DNA from: an uncultured Bacteroidales bacterium
GTDB taxonomy: Bacteria > Bacteroidota > Bacteroidia > Bacteroidales > Paludibacteraceae
Assembly: GCA_946405045.1 (NCBI GenBank)
Contig: CAMJFV010000165.1
Span: forward strand, 1 to 5,324
DNA length: 5,324 bases
Direction: 5' to 3'
Below the pieces are notes generated by a model. That model was given only the letters and a program-made list of their open reading frames with translations, was not told where the DNA came from and did no database searches. The position numbers and the translations under genes are program-made. Of this stretch, positions 1 through 5,324 are shown piece by piece (the first letter of the stretch is position 1; each line of letters begins with the position of its first letter).

Positions 1-134
1 TTGTGAAGTACAGGCAGTCCAAAAAAATTAGACAAAGAAAGATTATCATCGATGAATGCCGTCACCTCAATTCCTGCATCATCGAGAATCTCCTTTACAA
101 CTTTTCCATGTCCACTTGCTCCGTATATATACAC
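1..134 (-). CDS. PglD/NeuD-like sugar O/N-acyltransferase, N-terminal part only
   Basis: Partial gene: the first 44 codons are present and the rest lies beyond the left edge. The peptide begins MYIYGASGHGKVVKEIL and continues to an FIDDN motif at residues 27-31. GASGHGK (5-11) followed by the acidic FIDDN is the signature of the N-terminal Rossmann-like, nucleotide-sugar-binding domain of the PglD/NeuD family. In PglD this domain precedes a left-handed beta-helix that carries the catalytic histidine; that part is not visible here. PglD acetylates the 4-amino group of a UDP-4-amino-trideoxy sugar, while NeuD relatives O-acetylate sialic acid. I chose a GTG start at 134, 26 bases after the preceding stop. 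An AAAGG at 157-153 is far from GTG but 6 bases from an in-frame ATT at 146, so a rare ATT start (FSVVYIYG) cannot be excluded; the frame is closed by TAA at 158. Family assignment is firm. The acyl donor and acceptor are not determinable. Confidence 0.85.
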   Translation of the reverse strand, partial: MYIYGASGHGKVVKEILDDAGIEVTAFIDDNLSLSNFFGLPVLH

Positions 135-160
135 AACGCTAAAAATTAAACACCTTTAGT

Positions 161-1168
161 TCAACAACCGACATTAAGTAAGATATCGCATTTCGAACTG
201 ATTTTTCCATATTCCGGCACAAACAAAGAATCATCAACATCCTTACCTTGAACCCAGGCAACGATTGCCTTTGGAACATTAACTCCTGCTTCATGAGAGA
301 AAGGATATCCTCCTCCAAAACGTGGGTTCAATTCCAAAACATAGTACTCTCCATCTCTTTCTAACACATCACAATCAAGATTTGCAATGTGTCCTAAATT
401 ACAACCTAAAATTGAACCAATCTCTCTCAGTTTCGCATTATCAATTGTTATCGCCTTATCAGTTTCGCCTGCTCGCATTGCAAGTTTCTGCTTCACAGAA
501 ACACCACGATAATTTTTATTTAAATCATTTACGATATCTAGTCCATATTCAAGGCCATTAATGACCTCCTGAATAAGCAAAAACTCATCATCAGAAGATG
601 CTGTTGCAAGAATAGATTTCTTCACCTTCTTTTGATCTAGTCTGTAAACTATTTCCAACTCTTCCAAATCATCCACTATCTCCAATCCTATGGAACCAGA
701 TCCCCAACGTGGCTTAATAATCAATGGAAATTTTAAATCTCCAGATTTTATAGCCGCTACAGCTTCATTATAATTAATATAAGTCTTTGGCGTTTTTAAT
801 CCAAGACTTTCAATAAACTGAGCTGTCTTATATTTATCAAAACAAATATCTATCACATTTGGATCTGACACTATCACATTTACTCCTGCAGCTTTGAAAT
901 CATCCTTTCTTGCGGACAATATAGGCAATTCCAAATCATTAAGAGAGATCAACACCTTAATATCATGCTGTTTACACAAACTTATTACAACATCTATATA
1001 ATTTGGTGCATAAACTCCTGGAACTTGCAATTTCACATCAGCAGCAGTAAGAGCCGGTGCATTCGAACTCATATCCGCAGCGACGATTTTACCACTGTCT
1101 CCGATTACTTCCTTAAAATATTTTAGCAAGTAACGTCTACGACCTGCACAAGTAAATAAGATATTCAT
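161..1168 (-). CDS. CarB-like ATP-grasp ligase of a polysaccharide locus
   Basis: 335-residue ATP-grasp protein. ATP-grasp enzymes activate a carboxylate as an acyl phosphate and join it to an amine, thiol or other nucleophile. The N-terminal pre-ATP-grasp domain starts MNILFTCAGRRRYLLKYF and runs to about residue 108. The ATP-binding part follows: DKYKTAQFIESLGL (111-124), the lysine and glycine-rich loop IIKPRWGSGSIG (150-161, K152), the hinge IQEVINGLEYGLDIV (199-213), and the metal-binding strand VLELNPRFGGGYP (277-289; E279, N281, R283). All hallmark residues are present, so the enzyme looks active. It resembles the carbamoyl-phosphate-synthase-like and PylC-like ATP-grasp branch. It is far shorter than the CarB large subunit, so a CarB name would mislead. 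The gene starts 7 bases after the decarboxylase stop with no clear Shine-Dalgarno sequence and is 26 bases before the PglD-like gene. I infer it ligates an amino acid or other acid to a sugar amine or a carrier. The substrate is unknown. Confidence 0.88.
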   Translation of the reverse strand: MNILFTCAGRRRYLLKYFKEVIGDSGKIVAADMSSNAPALTAADVKLQVPGVYAPNYIDVVISLCKQHDIKVLISLNDLELPILSARKDDFKAAGVNVIVSDPNVIDICFDKYKTAQFIESLGLKTPKTYINYNEAVAAIKSGDLKFPLIIKPRWGSGSIGLEIVDDLEELEIVYRLDQKKVKKSILATASSDDEFLLIQEVINGLEYGLDIVNDLNKNYRGVSVKQKLAMRAGETDKAITIDNAKLREIGSILGCNLGHIANLDCDVLERDGEYYVLELNPRFGGGYPFSHEAGVNVPKAIVAWVQGKDVDDSLFVPEYGKISSKCDILLNVGC

Positions 1169-1175
1169 AATAGCG

Positions 1176-2414
1176 TTATATTTTGTAAAGTGCCATTACA
1201 TCAGATAATGTTTGGCGCCTTCGAACCAACTCATCATCTGAATTATTGACAGAAATTATTGGTGATACATAATTAATAAAAGTTGGTGTCAGCACAATTG
1301 TATATGCGCCAACGCCATTGATCATAACATAATCTCCTTCCTTTATTGAGTTTGGAACATTCACATCGGAAAGAATCACATCTTTCTCCATACATGTTGA
1401 GCCAACTAAATTTGCGACATAAGTCTCATCAGCTGAATCCTTTGTAAAAAAAGAATGTGGAAGATTATTATTATGTAAAGTCGGTTTCACATCAAAAACC
1501 GTACCATCTGTAGATAAGAATTTTTGGCCTGCAATCTCTTTTGTCTGGTATATTCTGGAAACATACGAAAACACATTAGCGACCACAGACACTCCCGGTT
1601 CGATCACTATATTTGGCTGCACTCTGCAAAACCACTCGTTTCCCAAACATATGTCCAATATAATATTTGCATAGTCTGAATATTTGGGTTTGTTGCTCAG
1701 ATCAATGCCTTTCGCTGCAGCTCCAAAGAAACCTCCTCCTACATCAAAATAGTCTATGTCATCAAGCTGCCACTCTCTACATAAAGACAACATCTGATTC
1801 ACAATCAAACTATAATTTGCTACAGCTCTATCAGAAGAAGATGTGTGTCCATGTAAAGAAACTATACGAATGCCATGTTTCTTCAATAAAGGAATAACAT
1901 CAGCCAAAATCTCTTTAGTAAATCCAAAACGACCAACACGCAAACCACACTGAACTTTAGATACACCATCGAAATCGGTCAAATCAATATTCAGACGAAG
2001 ACCGACAGCCACATCTTCATTTGGATTTTCATCCTTGTACTTTACTATGGAATCGACTTCATACAAAGAATCCAAATTAATGATAGTTCCCTCCTTCAAT
2101 GCTTTTCGTAAAACAGATTCTCGCTTTATAGGGCCATTGAATATCACACTCTTAAAACCTATTTTCTTTGCTAGGTCATACTCCATTTCTGAGACAACCT
2201 CAGCATAACATCCTGCCGCTTTTGCAATCTTACATAGTGCAGGCACATAGTTCGTCTTAAAAGAATAGCCTACTACAATTTTGGGATATCTCGATGTAAA
2301 CGCACTCTTAAAAGATGTTATATTATCTAAATATACATCTCCATACATCAAATAATATGGAGTACCATATTTAGATGCAAACTTATCAAGATATTCATAA
2401 TTAATTTGTCCCAT
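1176..2414 (-). CDS. Fold-type III PLP-dependent decarboxylase (LysA/ornithine decarboxylase-like), atypical substrate site
   Basis: 412 residues from ATG at 2414, close to the usual length of diaminopimelate decarboxylase. An alanine-racemase-like TIM barrel is followed by a C-terminal beta domain. Visible sites: PLP lysine K53 in [16 protein letters not shown] with H190 as the likely PLP-stacking histidine; phosphate-binding DVGGGFFG (225-231); EPG (272-274); proton-donor cysteine C341 in VGSTCMEKD; and Y371 in GVGAYT. These catalytic positions are intact. The family motifs EPGR, RPxLY and C-E/D instead read EPGV (V275), KPTLH (K310, H314) and CM (M342), so the substrate is probably not meso-diaminopimelate. 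The start is supported by GGAG at 2425-2422, 7 bases upstream, and by [22 protein letters not shown], a typical N-terminus. A frame-compatible ATG at 2459 would add 15 residues unlike the family. The gene overlaps the sugar transferase by 14 bases and precedes the ATP-grasp gene by 7. A decarboxylase acting on a free or carrier-bound amino acid is the best guess. Confidence 0.87.
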   Translation of the reverse strand: MGQINYEYLDKFASKYGTPYYLMYGDVYLDNITSFKSAFTSRYPKIVVGYSFKTNYVPALCKIAKAAGCYAEVVSEMEYDLAKKIGFKSVIFNGPIKRESVLRKALKEGTIINLDSLYEVDSIVKYKDENPNEDVAVGLRLNIDLTDFDGVSKVQCGLRVGRFGFTKEILADVIPLLKKHGIRIVSLHGHTSSSDRAVANYSLIVNQMLSLCREWQLDDIDYFDVGGGFFGAAAKGIDLSNKPKYSDYANIILDICLGNEWFCRVQPNIVIEPGVSVVANVFSYVSRIYQTKEIAGQKFLSTDGTVFDVKPTLHNNNLPHSFFTKDSADETYVANLVGSTCMEKDVILSDVNVPNSIKEGDYVMINGVGAYTIVLTPTFINYVSPIISVNNSDDELVRRRQTLSDVMALYKI

Positions 2415-3009
2415 CGAAATTCTCCATTGTAGCATTTCCCTCCTGAGAGATTCCATCACGGGCTAATACCTTCTTGACTGTAATTGCAATGATTTTCAAA
2501 TCTGTCAAGAACGAGACATTATCAACATACCAAACGTCTAATTTAAATTTTTCCGTCCAAGAAATGGAATTTCGTCCATGACATTGAGCCCATCCTGTAA
2601 TTCCTGGACGTACCTCATGACGGCGAGCCTGTTCTTTACTATATAAAGGAAGATACTCTACCAATAATGGTCTAGGACCTATTAGTGCCATATCCCCTAC
2701 CAACACATTCCAAAATTGAGGCAACTCATCTATAGATGTAGAACGTACAATTTTTCCAACCTTCGTTAACCTTGCCTCATCCGGCAAAAGGTTTCCTTGA
2801 GCATCTCGCTCATCAGTCATCGTCTTAAACTTACAGATTTTAAAAATCTTACCATTCAAACCGGGACGTTCCTGGAAAAAAAAAGCTCCTGCACCTTTGT
2901 TGACAAAATGTAGCCATATTGTGATTATTGCCAAAGGCACAAACAAGATTGTTAATGCTATAAATGCAATACAAAAATCTAAAATCCTTTTGAAAAAGTT
3001 TTTATACAT
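2401..3009 (-). CDS. PglC-like phosphoglycosyl transferase (small monotopic bacterial sugar transferase)
   Basis: 202 residues, matching the size of C. jejuni PglC. This family transfers a sugar phosphate from a UDP-sugar to undecaprenyl phosphate at the inner face of the cytoplasmic membrane, starting assembly of a lipid-linked glycan. KRILD (7-11) opens a hydrophobic, proline-containing segment (about 11-36, P25) that fits the re-entrant membrane helix. Next come [19 protein letters not shown] (43-61), the catalytic Asp-Glu dyad in [15 protein letters not shown] (D94, E95), ALIGPRP (108-114), and [18 protein letters not shown] (130-147). It lacks the extra N-terminal membrane helices of WcaJ/WbaP enzymes. 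ATG at 3009 is the first usable start; an ATG at 3013 hits a stop after three codons. The 45-base gap upstream holds a probable promoter, and its last codons overlap the decarboxylase start. PglC-type size and the PglD-like gene downstream suggest a UDP-diacetamido- or 4-amino-trideoxy sugar substrate, but this is inferred. Confidence 0.94.
   Translation of the reverse strand: MYKNFFKRILDFCIAFIALTILFVPLAIITIWLHFVNKGAGAFFFQERPGLNGKIFKICKFKTMTDERDAQGNLLPDEARLTKVGKIVRSTSIDELPQFWNVLVGDMALIGPRPLLVEYLPLYSKEQARRHEVRPGITGWAQCHGRNSISWTEKFKLDVWYVDNVSFLTDLKIIAITVKKVLARDGISQEGNATMENFDGTN
2422..2425 (-). promoter_or_regulatory. Shine-Dalgarno GGAG deciding the decarboxylase start
   Basis: GGAG lies 7 bases before ATG at 2414 and inside the last codons of the sugar transferase gene (its ATG-GAG-AAT codons). 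It is the clearest ribosome binding site in the window and supports the 2414 start over the ATG at 2459. It also suggests translational coupling across the 14-base overlap. Confidence 0.6.
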
Positions 3010-3032
3010 ACATTTGTGATAAATTAATGGAA

Positions 3033-3064
3033 CAAAAGTACAACTTTTATTACGTTAATTCAAA
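3033..3064 (-). promoter_or_regulatory. Probable internal Bacteroides-type promoter before the phosphoglycosyl transferase gene
   Basis: On the minus strand, TTTG at 3064-3061 is followed by 20 bases and then TACTTTTG at 3040-3033. This matches the known Bacteroides housekeeping promoter (TTTG near -33 and TAnnTTTG near -7, about 19-21 bases apart) at every defined position. Transcription would begin near 3026-3030, giving a leader of about 20 bases before ATG at 3009. It lies in the widest gap of the operon, with the TTTG in the last codons of the glycosyltransferase gene. The match and the location are seen; activity is inferred. Confidence 0.55.
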
Positions 3065-4185
3065 ATAGAATCATAGAAATCATACAAACATTTTCTTACA
3101 AAAGACTGCTCATATCGACTTGCTATCATTTTTCTTGATTCCTTAGCCAAAATATCCCTATATTCTGCATCCAACATTCTCTTCATCGCTTCATATAGTG
3201 CATCTGAATCCTTTGACGGTACAATAACGCCATTTTTACCATCTTCTATAATTTCACGAGCACCATTAATATCCGTAACAATCTGAGGAAGCCCCATGGC
3301 TCCTGCTTCGATAACAACATTAGGGAATCCCTCTCTGTATGATGCTAAGATAGCGACATCAGAGGCTGCGAACCATTGTCTAACATCTTTCTGGCTACCA
3401 ACAGCATCAATTGACTGGCACTTGGCAATCATATCCAATGTCTCTGGTTTCAACGGATCCAAATCTTTCTCTTCTGGTCCGACTAGTATCAATCGAGTAG
3501 ACGGATATTCTCCATTCAATTTCACAAATGCTTCCACCATTTCATTAATACCCTTGTCTCCAACAAGTCGGCCTACAGAAACAAATGTCACCACACCATC
3601 CTTTCTAATCTTAGAAGCCTCTTCCATCACTTCAGGTGTCCTATCATAACGTACCAAGTCTATTCCACGTACATTTCCATAACCTAAAACTCTCAAAGGC
3701 TTTTTTGTGATGCCATTACTAAGAAGATCGTGTTTAACCCCTTCTCCCTCTGGTATTATATGAGTTGCACAAGCACATGTAAGCCAATCGGTGAACATAA
3801 GTATTCTCTTTGTTATCCCTGTTGCAGTTGGAAATACCAAACCTGTAAAAGTATGTACACGCACCGGTACACGAGCCATCCAAGCAGCCACCATACACAA
3901 TAATCCAGCTTTGGGAGTCATTGAATGAACCATTTTCGGTTTTTCTACACGGAATACATGAAATAGATTCCAAAGAGATTTAATATCATTCACCAAAGAA
4001 ATATGACGTTCCATCTTAACACCGATAGTCTTGACTCCCTCCTGCTGACGAACAGTATCAAGTTCCGAATCTGGAGATGACAGAGCAATGACCTCGTATT
4101 TGGCAGACAATTCCTTTAACATGCCACTGCAAAATGATTCCAATGACATAGGCACCGTCGTAGCACGTATTATTTTAGGTTTCAT
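3055..4185 (-). CDS. Glycosyltransferase, GT4-like (GT-B fold)
   Basis: 376-residue retaining-type glycosyltransferase with the two Rossmann-like domains of the GT-B fold. The N-terminal acceptor domain includes the stretch VHSMTPKAG (86-94) and VRVHTFTGLVFPT (108-120). The C-terminal nucleotide-sugar domain starts near VTFVSVGRLVGDKGI (199-213), where R206 and K211 are the usual phosphate-contacting pair, and ends with the EX7E motif EGFPNVVIE (E285, E293). It has no signal peptide and is expected to be cytoplasmic or peripheral at the membrane, adding a sugar to the lipid-linked intermediate. It starts 11 bases after the preceding glycosyltransferase, in an A/T-rich context without a Shine-Dalgarno sequence. 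Its position directly before the phosphoglycosyl transferase, and a general likeness to PglA-type enzymes, make it a candidate for adding the second sugar. Donor, acceptor and linkage cannot be read from sequence. Confidence 0.93.
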   Translation of the reverse strand: MKPKIIRATTVPMSLESFCSGMLKELSAKYEVIALSSPDSELDTVRQQEGVKTIGVKMERHISLVNDIKSLWNLFHVFRVEKPKMVHSMTPKAGLLCMVAAWMARVPVRVHTFTGLVFPTATGITKRILMFTDWLTCACATHIIPEGEGVKHDLLSNGITKKPLRVLGYGNVRGIDLVRYDRTPEVMEEASKIRKDGVVTFVSVGRLVGDKGINEMVEAFVKLNGEYPSTRLILVGPEEKDLDPLKPETLDMIAKCQSIDAVGSQKDVRQWFAASDVAILASYREGFPNVVIEAGAMGLPQIVTDINGAREIIEDGKNGVIVPSKDSDALYEAMKRMLDAEYRDILAKESRKMIASRYEQSFVRKCLYDFYDSILN

Positions 4186-4196
4186 ATATAAATCAA

Positions 4197-5276
4197 TTAG
4201 AAATTCTGAATGTTTTCGTAAATCTCCAAATATTTGTCTACCATGATAGAAATGTCAAATCCACAAGTCTTTGCTTGACATTGTTTAATTATCTGATCAC
4301 GGTAAGATTCATCATTATCTAGTCTCAAAATAGCGTCAGCAAACCCTTTGTCATCTTCATGCTTAAACATAACTCCACAATCAGAAACAACCTCTCTCAA
4401 GCCATCAACATCATCCGCCAAAAAAGGTTTTCCAGAAGCCATTCCTTCCAAAGAGGAAAGAGATAGACCTTCATAATGGCTAGACATAACAACATAGTCA
4501 CTTGCAGCCAACACATTAGGAATATCACTTCTCCACCCCAACAAATGGACTCTATCTGACAAAGACAAACTTTTTATCAAAGTTTCGTATTCCTCACGTC
4601 GTTCTCCATCACCTACCAAACATAAATGGAAATCATCTGGTAAATGTTTCAAAGCACGAATAAGTGTCGGCTGGTCCTTAGGAGCACGGAACCCAGCCAC
4701 ATTAGTGATTATCTTTTTCGACAAAGCCCTGACATCCTCGACTGGAGATGCGTTTTTATATTTATTATAATCTATACCATTATATATCACACATGCATTC
4801 TTAGCACACGATTCTCCAACCTGCTTCTTATGGTTCAACAAACTTTGATCACTTATACATATCACAGAATCATACTGATTGAACATCCATCTGTCAATGG
4901 CTTTATACCATTTCCAGTTTCTACGACGATTCGATGTACTGTGTTCAGTTGTTACTATATGTGTATGTACAAAACAATTTGCAATAGCCACAAATAATTC
5001 AGGAGAAGTGTTATGAGTATGCACCACATCCCAACCTTTTCGCATCAACCGAATAAGACGGATGATATAAAAAGGATTGTAAAAGACCTCACCATCTGTG
5101 AAAGAGTGGATTTTTATACCAGCAGACTCCAATTGTTCATAGAAGGGGGTTCTTACACCATCAAACAAACAAATTTCAACTCTATGTCCACGTTCTTGCA
5201 TACGTGGCAACAAGTCAACCATTAACTTTTCAGCGCCACCGGTCTCTAGAGATGTGATTATATGTAATATTTTCAT
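4197..5276 (-). CDS. Glycosyltransferase, GT4-like (GT-B fold)
   Basis: 359-residue GT-B glycosyltransferase. The N-terminus MKILHIITSLETGGAEKLMVDLL carries the glycine-rich GGAEK loop (13-17) common to GT4 enzymes. VVHTHN (84-89), TTEHS (109-113) and CVIYNGID (162-169) follow as expected. The donor-binding domain begins around TNVAGFRAPKDQ (191-202; R197 and K200 as phosphate contacts) and contains HLCLVGDGERREEY and the EX7E motif EGLSLSSLE (E269, E277). ATG at 5276 is chosen because it gives the canonical start; an in-frame TTG at 5288 would add only four residues. No Shine-Dalgarno sequence is evident. The gene is 11 bases upstream of the next glycosyltransferase, so the two are almost certainly co-transcribed and co-translated. 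It likely extends the repeat unit made by this locus. Sugar specificity is unknown. Confidence 0.93.
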   Translation of the reverse strand: MKILHIITSLETGGAEKLMVDLLPRMQERGHRVEICLFDGVRTPFYEQLESAGIKIHSFTDGEVFYNPFYIIRLIRLMRKGWDVVHTHNTSPELFVAIANCFVHTHIVTTEHSTSNRRRNWKWYKAIDRWMFNQYDSVICISDQSLLNHKKQVGESCAKNACVIYNGIDYNKYKNASPVEDVRALSKKIITNVAGFRAPKDQPTLIRALKHLPDDFHLCLVGDGERREEYETLIKSLSLSDRVHLLGWRSDIPNVLAASDYVVMSSHYEGLSLSSLEGMASGKPFLADDVDGLREVVSDCGVMFKHEDDKGFADAILRLDNDESYRDQIIKQCQAKTCGFDISIMVDKYLEIYENIQNF

Positions 5277-5297
5277 TATTATTAACAACAGTCAAAT

Positions 5298-5324
5298 TCA
5301 ACATTTCTTCAATTCATCCTCATA
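5298..5324 (-). CDS. Possible C-terminal end of an upstream operon gene (fragment)
   Basis: Reading leftwards from the right edge, one frame gives YEDELKKC followed by TGA at 5300-5298, 21 bases before the glycosyltransferase ATG. The charged, lysine-rich ending and the short gap resemble the other junctions in this operon. Only eight codons are visible, and another frame also ends nearby (TGA at 5311-5309), so the frame choice is weak and no function can be given. Confidence 0.35.
   Translation of the reverse strand, partial: YEDELKKC

Noticed and set aside
123..134. AT-alternating run (gtatatatacac) as a possible regulatory repeat.
   Set aside because: It encodes the conserved MYIY start of the PglD-like protein and forms no longer repeat.
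322..561. Open plus-strand frames, here and at 1667-1897, 3296-3649, 4644-4997 and 5013-5225.
   Set aside because: Each lies antisense within a strongly supported minus-strand gene, and its peptide shows no recognisable domain.
161..1168. Carbamoyl-phosphate synthase large subunit (carB) as the identity of the ATP-grasp gene.
   Set aside because: At 335 residues it has a single ATP-grasp unit and none of the duplicated layout of CarB, and it sits in a polysaccharide operon.
1176..2414. Housekeeping lysA, diaminopimelate decarboxylase for lysine synthesis.
   Set aside because: The substrate-binding Arg, Arg, Tyr and Glu positions are replaced, and the gene is embedded in a glycan operon away from lysine genes.
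2415..2459. Longer decarboxylase start at ATG 2459, adding 15 residues.
   Set aside because: The extra residues ([15 protein letters not shown]) do not resemble the family N-terminus and would enlarge the overlap to 59 bases; GGAG is well placed for the ATG at 2414.
3734..3973. Short minus-strand frame of 79 residues in another phase.
   Set aside because: It is wholly inside the second glycosyltransferase gene, whose product has continuous domain support.
5277..5288. TTG start at 5288 for the first glycosyltransferase.
   Set aside because: It adds only four residues before the canonical MKILHIITS start and has no ribosome site; ATG at 5276 is preferred.

Overview
The window is a piece of a surface-polysaccharide (capsule, O-antigen or glycan) biosynthesis operon, most likely from a Bacteroidota bacterium close to Bacteroides, Parabacteroides or Prevotella. 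Evidence for this is the AT-rich composition, weak or absent Shine-Dalgarno sequences before most genes, a good match to the Bacteroides promoter (TTTG, 20 bases, TAnnTTTG), and a PglC-like sugar transferase with the '[10 protein letters not shown]' type of tail that I associate with this group. Species cannot be fixed from the sequence alone.

All genes lie on the minus strand, so the operon reads from right to left. In order: the possible last codons of an upstream gene (5324-5298); a GT4-type glycosyltransferase (5276-4197); a second GT4-type glycosyltransferase (4185-3055); a 45-base gap holding a probable internal promoter; a small phosphoglycosyl transferase (3009-2401); a fold-type III PLP decarboxylase (2414-1176), overlapping the previous gene by 14 bases; a CarB-like ATP-grasp ligase (1168-161); and the first 44 codons of a PglD/NeuD-type sugar acyltransferase (134 to beyond the left edge). 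Gaps are otherwise 7 to 26 bases. No RNA gene, mobile element, CRISPR array, terminator or long repeat was seen, and no gene-free stretch exceeds 45 bases.

Working model: the phosphoglycosyl transferase moves a sugar phosphate, plausibly a UDP-4-amino-4,6-dideoxyhexose derivative, onto undecaprenyl phosphate, and the two glycosyltransferases extend it. PglC-like and PglD-like genes usually sit together with a DegT-type aminotransferase. Here an ATP-grasp ligase and an amino-acid decarboxylase homologue are inserted between them. The decarboxylase keeps its PLP-binding and catalytic residues, but all four substrate-recognition positions known from diaminopimelate decarboxylase are changed. The pair may therefore make and attach an unusual amino-acid-derived acyl or amide group, for example a decarboxylated amino acid, to the sugar. 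This is the most interesting part of the window and is inference, not a demonstrated function.
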